Of a stretch of 64,000 nt of DNA, positions 55,630 to 63,343 are shown in pieces. Every line of letters starts with the position of its first letter. The first letter of the stretch is position 1. The notes under the pieces were generated by a model that had not been told where the DNA came from, made no database searches, and saw only the letters and a program-made list of their open reading frames with translations. The translations under genes and the position numbers were made by a program. Source of the DNA: Komagataeibacter swingsii. Lineage in GTDB: Bacteria; Pseudomonadota; Alphaproteobacteria; Acetobacterales; Acetobacteraceae. The DNA lies in contig NZ_NKUB01000008.1 of assembly GCF_003207895.1 (NCBI RefSeq), positions 1 to 64,000 on the forward strand, written 5' to 3'.

Positions 55630-55958
55630 TGGCAGACCATATTTCTTCCTCGGGAGAGAGCCACGGGAGTGTAGGGTCTTACCTTACCGGGTTCGTACTT
55701 GCCGTTATCCTGACGGTTGCATCCTTCGGTCTGGTGATGTCGCATGCGATGTCGCCGGCTGGCACCGGCGGGGCGATTGCCCTGCTGGCGGTGGTGCAGA
55801 TTGTTGTTCACCTCATTTACTTCCTGCACATGAACGGTTCGTCCGAACAGCGCTGGAACGTCATGGCATTTGTCTTCACGGTGCTTTCGGTCCTGGTCCT
55901 TGTGGCCGGCACGATGTTCATCATGCATGACACGGCCATCAACATGATGTCGCGCTAA
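55629..55958 (+). CDS. cyoD: Ubiquinol oxidase subunit IV
   Basis: A 109-residue subunit with three membrane helices (SYLTGFVLAVILTVASFGLV, IALLAVVQIVVHLIYFLHM, VFTVLSVLVLVAGTMFIMHD), the CyoD pattern. It assists assembly of the CuB centre. The ATG at 55629 overlaps the cyoC stop TGA by one base. Last gene of the operon (cyaD); two hairpins follow. No cyoE or ctaA/B follows, unlike the E. coli operon. Confidence 0.96.
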   Translation: MADHISSSGESHGSVGSYLTGFVLAVILTVASFGLVMSHAMSPAGTGGAIALLAVVQIVVHLIYFLHMNGSSEQRWNVMAFVFTVLSVLVLVAGTMFIMHDTAINMMSR

Positions 55959-56012
55959 GCGGTGTCATGTCTGGGTGCGGGGGCAGGCAACTGCCCCCGT
56001 GCCGGGCGGCAT

Positions 56013-56052
56013 AAAAAAAGACCGGCACGAGCAATCGTGCCGGTCTTTTTTT
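56013..56052. terminator. Bidirectional rho-independent terminator
   Basis: A perfect 18-bp stem AAAAAAAGACCGGCACGA / TCGTGCCGGTCTTTTTTT with a 4-base loop lies between converging cyoD and fdxA. A GC hairpin at 55978-55999 precedes it. Confidence 0.95.
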
Positions 56053-56080
56053 ATGGGGTAACCCGATGGGAAAGGCGGGA

Positions 56081-56413
56081 TCAGCCTTTCTGGGGTTCGG
56101 GGGAAAGCAGCTCTTTCTTGTTGGGCTTGTCTTTCCATTCCTCGGCATCGGCCGGGGCATCGATCTTGCGTGTGATGTTGGGCCACACGGCGGCGTATTT
56201 GGCGTTCAGCTCGGCCCAGGGGGTGGCGCGGTCGTCGCTATCGGGGAAGATGGCCTCAGCCGGGCATTCCGGTTCGCACACACCGCAGTCGATGCATTCG
56301 TCCGGGTTGATTACCAGAAAGTTCTCACCGGCGTAGAAGCAGTCAACCGGACAGACTTCGACACAATCTGTGAATTTGCAGCGAATGCAGTTTTCGGTGA
56401 CCACATAGGTCAT
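56081..56413 (-). CDS. fdxA: 7Fe ferredoxin FdxA
   Basis: A 110-residue ferredoxin with cysteines at 9, 12, 17, 21 and 25 ([17 protein letters not shown]) and at 40, 43, 46 and 50 ([11 protein letters not shown]), the FdxA pattern of one 3Fe-4S and one 4Fe-4S cluster. The C-terminal extension [15 protein letters not shown] is typical. It is an electron carrier in the cytoplasm; its partner is unknown. Gene order helicase, S4 protein, fdxA is standard in Alphaproteobacteria. Confidence 0.97.
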   Translation of the reverse strand: MTYVVTENCIRCKFTDCVEVCPVDCFYAGENFLVINPDECIDCGVCEPECPAEAIFPDSDDRATPWAELNAKYAAVWPNITRKIDAPADAEEWKDKPNKKELLSPEPQKG

Positions 56414-56602
56414 CGCCTATCTCCGATCATTATTTGTGCGGCCTGCGGCAATAGGCCCGGCCATGAAAAGGGACGAGGCGCCGCATGGGGCATGACCTCA
56501 TCAGGAATGGCGGAAGATATGAGAGTGTTTTCGGGCCGTGGCAAGCCCAAGACGGCGGCTAATGCATAATCATGGCCTGTATTGGCCTGTTGGCCACAAT
56601 AT

Positions 56603-56896
56603 TCAGACAGTTTCCGGAACAATTTCATACAGGAGTTGTGCAAGTGGGGCGGACTGCCGCCGCCCGGCACACGCCACGACACGTATGACGATCACCGTCT
56701 GCCGGTCCGGCGATGGCAGGGTCAGGATATCGCCCACATGCACCTGCGCATGCGCCTTCGTCACGCGCTGGCGGTTGATCCGGACATGACCACCAGATGC
56801 GATCCTGGCACAGGTGCCGCGGCTGCGGCCAAAACGGGCATGCAGCAGCCACAGGTCCAGCCGCTGGTTCATGATGGGATCAGGTGTCTGCGTCAT
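56603..56896 (-). CDS. S4 domain RNA-binding protein (Hsp15-like)
   Basis: A 97-residue protein whose first half is an S4 RNA-binding domain (QRLDLWLLHARFGRSRGTCARIASGGHVRINRQRV with VHVGDILTLPSPD). It resembles the heat-shock protein Hsp15/RqcH-linked group that binds stalled 50S-peptidyl-tRNA complexes; specific function here is inferred. It lies 5 bases after the helicase gene, so they are co-transcribed. Confidence 0.9.
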   Translation of the reverse strand: MTQTPDPIMNQRLDLWLLHARFGRSRGTCARIASGGHVRINRQRVTKAHAQVHVGDILTLPSPDRQTVIVIRVVACAGRRQSAPLAQLLYEIVPETV

Positions 56897-56901
56897 GGTG
56901 G

Positions 56902-59514
56902 TCAGGGCCGGTTGAACAGGGTGGCCAGGGCGGCGAAGGGACTGTCGGCCCGTTGCGTGTGGCGGATTGCTGCCGGTCGCCTGCCGTTGCGGGCGGATGC
57001 GCTCCGCACGTCTTTTTCCCGGCCACCGTTTTCGGTTTCGGGCAGGAAACGGATCATCACCGGGGCGGGTGGCCCATAGCGGTTCGCCGCCATGGGACGT
57101 GGATGGTAGACACGCATGTTCAGCCCTTTCATCACCGCAGGCAGCATTTCGCGCCGTATGCCCAGTCGCGACGCCAGATGGGGCGGCAGCGGCACGGGTG
57201 CCCGGCGTGTCATGCGTGCCAGTTCAAGGATGAATTTTTCCGCGATATCCAGTCTGATCCGCACAGGCCCCGCATCCAGCCAGCCCATCCGGTCCATGAA
57301 GGCGGGCGGCAGGGCGTCGGGCGATAACGTGATGCGGCCCATGGCGGGCAGGGGCGGGCAGGGCATGTTCAGGCTGATCGCCACCAGCCAGCCCCGCAAC
57401 TGCATGGGACGTTCCTTCAGGATCGCGGGCATGAACAGGCTGTAGTGCCCGACGCGCACCCCCAGACGCCGCAGCCGGTGGACCATGTCATGCGCCAGAC
57501 GTTCGCCGCGATGGAGCATGGCGACTCCCGCGCCTTCCATAAGGCGATGGATGATGCCGCGCAGTTCGGGCGTGCTGGCCACCGCGGCCTGCACGGCAAA
57601 CAGGGGGGCAAGATGTTCGCGCACGACCTGCCCCAGCCATGTCTGCAGGCGGTTGCGGATTCGCTCGCGCTGGGCATTGTCCAGCAGCGGGTTGTCCAGC
57701 ACCTGCGGGCGCGGCGAGAGCAGGTCGCTGCCCGGCTGCATCCGCGCGATGGGCATCTCCTGCCACAAAATATGTGACCCGTCGGCTGAAAAGGCGAACT
57801 GCTGGTCATCATCCTGCACCAGGGCCGCGACACGGCGCGGGATTTCGCTGCGCACCGCCCGCCGTGCCGCGCGCATGAGCAGGCGCCCGTCCTCGGCATC
57901 GGTATGATCGCCCGCGATCAGGTCCAGCCCGGCAATGCGGCCGACCTCGTGGCCTTCCACCACGACATTGCCCTGTGCCGTCACGGCGGAGAGCAGGTCG
58001 TCATGCCCGCCTTCGTCCAGCCTGCGGATCAGGGTGGTGGCGCGCCGGTCCACGAAGCGCGCGGTCAGCTGTTCATGCAGGACATCGGACAGCCTGTCCT
58101 CCGCCTCCCGCGTGCGGGCCTGCCAGTGTTCGGCATTGGCGACCCAGCCGGGGCGGGCGGCGATATAGCTGCACACGCGAATGCCCGCCAGACGCTGCAT
58201 GAGCGAGTCTATGGTGCCCGCCGTCTGGAAGAAATGGGTGATCTGGCTGTCCATCCACGCCGATGGAATACGGCCGTCCTGAATCAGGTGGGTAAAGATC
58301 CGTCCGCACAGGCGGATATGGCTGTCATCGCCCAGCTTGCGGAAATCCGGTATCTGGCAGCTTTCCCACAACAGCCGCGTCGCCGCGCGGGAATGGACCA
58401 GTGGGCGGATATCGCTGTTCCCCGCCAGCGCAGACAGGGCCAGTACGTCGCTTGCCTCGTGCCCCGCGATCAGTTCAACGCGGGGGGAAGGGCGGTTGAG
58501 GCTGGACAGCAGCCGGTCGGGTGAGGAGAAATCCAGGTCGCTGTTGCGCCATGCCAGCCGGGTCAGTGGGTCGAAGCGGTGTTCCTCCACCGCTTCGGCC
58601 AGTTCCTCGGACAGGGGCGGGCAGGTCCCCGTGGTGCCGAACGTGCCATCGCGCAGCCCGCGTCCGGCGCGGCCCGCCACCTGCGCGATTTCCCCCGCCG
58701 CAAGCGGGCGGATGCGCGTGCCGTCGAATTTGGAGAGGCTGGCGAAGGCCACATGGTTCACATCCATGTTCAGCCCCATGCCGATCGCATCGGTCGCGAC
58801 GAGGTAGTCGACCTCCTTTTCCTGGTACAGCGCCACCTGCGCGTTGCGGGTGCGCGGCGAAAGCTGCCCCATGACAATGGCGCAGCCCCCCCGCCTGCGG
58901 CGCAGCAGTTCGGCAATGGCGTAAACCTCGCCCGCGGAAAAGGCGACAATGGCCGATCGTGGCGGCAGGCGCGTCAGCTTGCACGCGCCCGCATGCGCCA
59001 GTTGCGACAGGCGGGGGCGGTGTTCGATCTCGATGCCCGGCACAAGGCGGCGGATCAGGTTGCATATGGTATCCGCGCCAAGGAACATGGTTTCCGACAG
59101 GCCGCGCGCATGCAGCAGCCGGTCGGTAAAGATGTGGCCACGATCCGGGTCGGCGCAGAGCTGGATTTCATCCACCGCCACGAATTCCACGCGCCGGTCC
59201 AGCGGCATGGCCTCCACCGTGCATGAAAACCAGCGTGCCCTTGGCGGGATGATCTTTTCCTCGCCCGTGATCAGGGCAACGGCCTGCGCGCCTTTCTGCG
59301 CCACCATGCGGTCGTAGTTTTCACGCGCCAGCAGCCGCAGGGGGAAGCCGATGATACCGCTGGAATGCGAAAGCAGCCTTTCGATGGCCAGATGGGTCTT
59401 TCCGGTATTCGTCGGGCCGAGCACCGCCCGGACCAGCGTATCGGAATGGGGGCCGGAACCACGTCCGGCCGCTGCGCGATAGGGGCCACCAGTGCCCTTG
59501 GGTACACCCGTCAT
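56902..59514 (-). CDS. SUV3-like RNA helicase
   Basis: An 870-residue DExH helicase of the mitochondrial SUV3 type that Alphaproteobacteria share. Walker A is GPTNTGKTH at 33-41, the DExH-like box is DEIQ near residue 100 (EFVAVDEIQLCADPDRGHIF), and motif VI lies in AQVAGRAGRG. The long C-terminal part (from about 330) includes the SUV3-type tail with poorly conserved function. In mitochondria SUV3 drives the RNA degradosome; a bacterial role in RNA turnover is inferred. The start at 59514 is chosen because the helicase core begins close after it. It heads the leftward helicase-S4-fdxA unit and is divergent from the aminopeptidase gene. Confidence 0.9.
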   Translation of the reverse strand: MTGVPKGTGGPYRAAAGRGSGPHSDTLVRAVLGPTNTGKTHLAIERLLSHSSGIIGFPLRLLARENYDRMVAQKGAQAVALITGEEKIIPPRARWFSCTVEAMPLDRRVEFVAVDEIQLCADPDRGHIFTDRLLHARGLSETMFLGADTICNLIRRLVPGIEIEHRPRLSQLAHAGACKLTRLPPRSAIVAFSAGEVYAIAELLRRRRGGCAIVMGQLSPRTRNAQVALYQEKEVDYLVATDAIGMGLNMDVNHVAFASLSKFDGTRIRPLAAGEIAQVAGRAGRGLRDGTFGTTGTCPPLSEELAEAVEEHRFDPLTRLAWRNSDLDFSSPDRLLSSLNRPSPRVELIAGHEASDVLALSALAGNSDIRPLVHSRAATRLLWESCQIPDFRKLGDDSHIRLCGRIFTHLIQDGRIPSAWMDSQITHFFQTAGTIDSLMQRLAGIRVCSYIAARPGWVANAEHWQARTREAEDRLSDVLHEQLTARFVDRRATTLIRRLDEGGHDDLLSAVTAQGNVVVEGHEVGRIAGLDLIAGDHTDAEDGRLLMRAARRAVRSEIPRRVAALVQDDDQQFAFSADGSHILWQEMPIARMQPGSDLLSPRPQVLDNPLLDNAQRERIRNRLQTWLGQVVREHLAPLFAVQAAVASTPELRGIIHRLMEGAGVAMLHRGERLAHDMVHRLRRLGVRVGHYSLFMPAILKERPMQLRGWLVAISLNMPCPPLPAMGRITLSPDALPPAFMDRMGWLDAGPVRIRLDIAEKFILELARMTRRAPVPLPPHLASRLGIRREMLPAVMKGLNMRVYHPRPMAANRYGPPAPVMIRFLPETENGGREKDVRSASARNGRRPAAIRHTQRADSPFAALATLFNRP

Positions 59515-59645
59515 GGATGTATGCTCCGGCCAAGTGGCGGCAAATGCAAGCAAAACCACATGCCGGTCGCGATGGGGTGTTGCGTTGCCCGGGCGGGGGA
59601 CGCACCCTGCCGGAAATAGGAACATATGCAGGGAAGGGAGATGCG

Positions 59646-61085
59646 ATGAACGCGTTGGAAACGCAGGACTGCCTGATCGCGGCGGGGGATGTGCGCGACG
59701 GGCCTGTGGGCATGGTGCATGCCATCCGTCCCTCGGCGATGGGGGAACTGGATGCGGTGGTGGGCGAAGTGGCGGCCCGTTTTGCCCGCCAGGCCGGTTT
59801 TGCCGCCCGCTATGGCCAGGTGCACCTGCTGCCCGGCGCCGATGGCACGATCACGACAGCCCTTCTGGGCATCGCGGAACAGGCGGACGGCACCGACCCG
59901 TTCGTGTTCGGGGCGCTGCCCGACTCGCTGCCAGCCGGGTCATGGCGGGTCAGTGCGCCTGCGGATGTGCAGGCGGCCGATATCGCGCTGGGCTTCTGCC
60001 TTGGCGCCTATCGCATGCCCGCGTTCGGGCGTGACGCGGCCCCTGCCGCCCCGGCCGCGCGGCTGGTGGTGGATGCGGGGGGACAGGCCGCGGCCGGCAT
60101 GGCGCGGTGCATCAACCTGGCCCGTTCGCTGATCAACACGCCGCCCAACCTCATGGGGCCGGATGACCTGGCCAGGGCGGCCGAAATGGCGCTGGCCCCG
60201 CTGGGGGCGGATGTATCGGTCATTCGGGGGGTACGGCTGGCGCAGGAATTCCCGACCGTGCTGCATGTCGGCGCGGGATCGGACCGCGCGCCCTGCGTGG
60301 TCGAGGCCCACTGGCAGGGCAGCACCGCCACCGAGACGGCGCCACTGGTGTCGCTGGTGGGCAAGGGCGTGTGTTTCGATACGGGCGGGTATGACCTCAA
60401 GCCCCCGTCCTCCATGCTGCGGATGAAAAAGGACATGGGGGGCGCTGCCATCATGCTGGCCCTTGCGCGCCTGGTCATGCTGCGTGACCTGCCGGTCAGG
60501 CTGGAACTGCGCCTTGGCTGCGTGGAAAACAGCGTATCGGGCCATGCCATGCGGCCATCCGACGTGGTGAGGACACGCGCGGGGCTGACGGTTGAAATCG
60601 GCAATACCGATGCCGAGGGCAGGCTGGTCCTGTGCGACCTGCTGCATGCGGCGTGCGAACGCCAGCCCGACCTGCTGGTGGATGCCGCGACCCTGACCGG
60701 GGCGGCCCGCGTGGCGCTGGGGCCGGATGTGCCGGCGGTGTTCAGCAACCATGACGGAACGGCGGGGGTGTTTGTGGCTGCCGGCCTGGCCTGTGGGGAC
60801 CCGCTGTGGCAGTTGCCGCTGTGGCCGGGTTACCGGAAATGGCTGCGCAGTCCGGTGGCGGATATGAACAATATTTCATCCAAACCCATGGCGGGGGCGA
60901 TCACGGCGGCGCTTTTTCTAGAGAATTTTGTCAAAACTGATGTGCGCTGGGTTCATATCGATACCTACGGATGGAATGATTCGGCACGGCCCGGACGACC
61001 GGAAGGCGGAGAAAGTCTTGGTTTAAGAGCGGTTTACGAAGGGATGTTAAAAATATTTAATATCGAGGACAGATTGCATCACTAA
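59646..61085 (+). CDS. M17 family leucyl aminopeptidase
   Basis: A 479-residue cytosolic aminopeptidase. The metal and catalytic region GKGVCFDTGGYDLKPPSSMLRMKKDMGGA and the family signature NTDAEGRL are intact, followed by LVDAATLTGAARVALG and FVKTDVRWVHIDTYGWN. It removes N-terminal residues from peptides. The N-terminal domain is diverged from E. coli PepA, as usual in Acetobacteraceae. The last about 60 codons are clearly AT-richer than the rest, unlike the GC-rich body of the gene. Its first 130 bases upstream are divergent to the SUV3-like gene. Confidence 0.93.
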   Translation: MNALETQDCLIAAGDVRDGPVGMVHAIRPSAMGELDAVVGEVAARFARQAGFAARYGQVHLLPGADGTITTALLGIAEQADGTDPFVFGALPDSLPAGSWRVSAPADVQAADIALGFCLGAYRMPAFGRDAAPAAPAARLVVDAGGQAAAGMARCINLARSLINTPPNLMGPDDLARAAEMALAPLGADVSVIRGVRLAQEFPTVLHVGAGSDRAPCVVEAHWQGSTATETAPLVSLVGKGVCFDTGGYDLKPPSSMLRMKKDMGGAAIMLALARLVMLRDLPVRLELRLGCVENSVSGHAMRPSDVVRTRAGLTVEIGNTDAEGRLVLCDLLHAACERQPDLLVDAATLTGAARVALGPDVPAVFSNHDGTAGVFVAAGLACGDPLWQLPLWPGYRKWLRSPVADMNNISSKPMAGAITAALFLENFVKTDVRWVHIDTYGWNDSARPGRPEGGESLGLRAVYEGMLKIFNIEDRLHH

Positions 61086-61245
61086 AGAAACAATGCCGGA
61101 TGCGAACTAATTTGGTTGGTGCGACTTATATATGCCGTAAATGCTAATTATATAGGCAGAACCATAAGGCATCATTCCAGTCCACCCGATTCCGCATCCA
61201 TGCGCGCCGGTGTGCAGGCTGATTTCTGACAGAGGATTTCCACCG

Positions 61246-61665
61246 ATGAACAAGTCATCAGACACCAACACGGATCAGATGATCAATTCGCTACGCGATA
61301 CCATTGTCGCGATGGTCCGCCGCGACGGCCCCGACCTGTCGGCCCGGCAGTTGGCCGTGTTCCTGACCTGCTACCTGCGTGGCGACGGCTCGCATACCGT
61401 GCGTGGCCTCGCGGCGGAACTGAACGTGTCCAAGCCCGCCATCACCCGCGCGCTGGACCGGCTGAAGGCGCTGGACCTTGCCCGTCGCGCGCCGGACCCG
61501 ATGGACCGCCGCTCGGTGCTGATCAAGCACACCATCAAGGGCAAGGCCTACCTGCGCGACCTGTGCAGCATCGTGAATGAGGCGGCAACGCAGGAAAAGG
61601 CGACGGCCCCGGCCCGCAAGGCCACGCGCACGCGCCGGACCGAGGAACAGCGCCGCGCTGGCTGA
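61246..61665 (+). CDS. MarR-type winged-helix transcriptional regulator
   Basis: A 139-residue protein with a winged helix-turn-helix (LSARQLAVFLTCYL, then TVRGLAAELNVSKPAITRALDRLKALDLARRAPDPMDRRSVLIKHTIKG) followed by a basic, Ala/Thr/Arg-rich tail. The DPMDRRSVLI wing is the MarR feature. The start at 61246 is preceded by a purine-rich stretch; an upstream in-frame codon would add 12 residues. Only 50 bases separate it from the secreted protein gene, which may be its target or partner. The inducer is unknown. Confidence 0.88.
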   Translation: MNKSSDTNTDQMINSLRDTIVAMVRRDGPDLSARQLAVFLTCYLRGDGSHTVRGLAAELNVSKPAITRALDRLKALDLARRAPDPMDRRSVLIKHTIKGKAYLRDLCSIVNEAATQEKATAPARKATRTRRTEEQRRAG

Positions 61666-61715
61666 GTTACATGAAGGGTCGCTTCATGCTTGAACGGACA
61701 GAAGGTTTCAATTCC

Positions 61716-62171
61716 ATGCGCATTTCACGCCGTCTGGTTGCCCTTGCCATGATCATGGCGCCGCTTGCGGGCGCACCGGCACTTGCACGGGCCGCGGAAT
61801 CATCGCTTGGCACGCCGTCTGGGCAGGTCACGATGAAGTTCAAGTCGCTTGATATCGGGGTGGGGCACACATGGGGCACCGGCAAGCTGGTGTTCCAGCA
61901 CCACACCTACCGTTTCAAGATCGAGGGCGGTTCGCTGGCGGCCGTGGGCTATGCCAATATCACTGGCCATGGGGAGGTTTATAACCTGACCCGGGTCAAG
62001 GATTTTGAAGGCAGCTATGCCGCGGTCAACGGGGATATCACGGCCGGGACCGGCGTGGGGGCCGTGCTGCTCAACAACCCCGCCGGGGTGCGTATCCGCC
62101 TTGATACGTCCAGTACGGGTGGCCGGCTGGCCGCCGCCGCGCAGGGCATGAAGATTACCCTGACCAAATAA
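61716..62171 (+). CDS. Conserved secreted protein of unknown function
   Basis: A 151-residue protein with a clear signal peptide (MRISRRLVALAMIMAPLAGAPALA, cleavage near ARA-AE). The mature part looks all-beta, with alternating residues such as GKLVFQHHTYRFKIEGGSLAAVGY and YAAVNGDITAGTGVGAVLL, a Gly-rich pattern seen in small periplasmic or outer-membrane-associated proteins. I do not recognise the family with confidence. GAAGG lies 9 bases before the ATG at 61716. It follows the MarR-type gene by 50 bases, so joint expression is likely. Confidence 0.75.
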   Translation: MRISRRLVALAMIMAPLAGAPALARAAESSLGTPSGQVTMKFKSLDIGVGHTWGTGKLVFQHHTYRFKIEGGSLAAVGYANITGHGEVYNLTRVKDFEGSYAAVNGDITAGTGVGAVLLNNPAGVRIRLDTSSTGGRLAAAAQGMKITLTK

Positions 62172-62195
62172 GATCCGCTGTCAGGACAAACGAAT

Positions 62196-62234
62196 CAGGG
62201 GGAAGGGCAAGCAGGCCGTTCCCCCTGTTTTTTT
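62196..62234. terminator. Rho-independent terminator
   Basis: CAGGGGGAA (62196-62204) pairs with TTCCCCCTG (62219-62227), with an inner GGC/GCC stem and an eight-base T-run. It lies between the converging secreted protein and WecA-type genes. Confidence 0.9.
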
Positions 62235-62235
62235 G

Positions 62236-63276
62236 CTACCATGGCAGGCCGGGAACACGTCCCACCCGGCGTATGACGTTGGTAATCCATACAAGCTGGA
62301 TCAGGCTTGCAACCAGCACGATGGGGCCGGGACTGGCCCATCCCATGCCCACGACCACGGCCCCCATGCCGCCGTACACGGTGCCCGCCCATGCCACGAC
62401 CGTAATATCGGCGGCCCGCATGCCGCTGCGATGGGCCATCTGGTAGAAATGTTCCCGGTGCGCCCGCATGATGGGACGGCGGCAGTATATCCGCCGCAGC
62501 AGGGTTGCAATGACATCCACCAGCAGCCCCGACAGCATGAGCGGCATGAGCCATGCCCCGTGGGCCAGTTGCGGCATGTCCGCCATGCGCAGGCCCAGCG
62601 CCCCCAGCACCAGCCCGCAGCACTGGCTGCCCACATCGCCCATGAACAGCCGTGCATGGGGAAAGTTGAAGGGCAGGAACCCCGCGCAGGCGGCCGCCAG
62701 CATCAGGGCGCTGCCCCATGTTTCCACCCCGCCGCCCGCTAGCATGCACAGCACTGCCGTCATCACGCCCGCGATCAGCGTGCACCCGCTGGCCAGTCCG
62801 TTCAGCCCGTCCATGAAATTGATGCAGTTGCACAGGGCCACCAGCCATGCGACCCGCAGCCCAAGCCCGCCTGCTGTCAGCGCCTGGACCGCCCCGCCCG
62901 CCATGTCGCCCCACGCCACCAGCACGGCGGCTGCGACCTGCGCCCCCAGTTTCCATATCGGTGGCATGGGCTGCATGTCATCACGCCACGAAAACAGCCC
63001 CAGCCCCACCGTGGCAAGCAGCAGCGTCACGTCCGCCGTGTCCGCGTGGCGGTGGCAGATCATCTGCCCCAGCGGCACGCCCACCACGAATACGATCAGG
63101 ATCGCAAGCCCGCCGCCCTTGGGCACCGGCCTGTCATGGGCGCTGCGCCCGGTGGGGTAATCCAGCACGCGCATCGCGATCACCCGGCGCGACAGCACGG
63201 CGGACATCAGGGCCGCCACCACCACAAACAGCCCGAAAAAGACGTTTTCGGCATGAAATGAATGGGACATGGTCAT
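62236..63276 (-). CDS. Undecaprenyl-phosphate sugar-1-phosphate transferase, WecA/MraY type
   Basis: A 346-residue polytopic membrane protein of the polyprenyl-phosphate N-acetylhexosamine-1-phosphate transferase family. Motifs are HDRPVPKGGGLAIL near residue 47, the acidic DD of SWRDDMQPMPP, the catalytic NCINFMDGLNGLASG near 150, FMGDVGSQCCG and the HREHFYQ loop with the conserved histidines. It transfers a sugar 1-phosphate to undecaprenyl phosphate to start surface polysaccharide or O-antigen synthesis. The exact sugar cannot be read from sequence. It is divergent from a CapD-type gene, which suggests a glycan locus beyond the window. Confidence 0.9.
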   Translation of the reverse strand: MTMSHSFHAENVFFGLFVVVAALMSAVLSRRVIAMRVLDYPTGRSAHDRPVPKGGGLAILIVFVVGVPLGQMICHRHADTADVTLLLATVGLGLFSWRDDMQPMPPIWKLGAQVAAAVLVAWGDMAGGAVQALTAGGLGLRVAWLVALCNCINFMDGLNGLASGCTLIAGVMTAVLCMLAGGGVETWGSALMLAAACAGFLPFNFPHARLFMGDVGSQCCGLVLGALGLRMADMPQLAHGAWLMPLMLSGLLVDVIATLLRRIYCRRPIMRAHREHFYQMAHRSGMRAADITVVAWAGTVYGGMGAVVVGMGWASPGPIVLVASLIQLVWITNVIRRVGRVPGLPW

Positions 63277-63343
63277 GAAAGCTGGAAGGGGCGCATGATC
63301 TCTCCTTCTTGCCCTGCATCTGCTCGGCTATAGGGGGAGGGTA

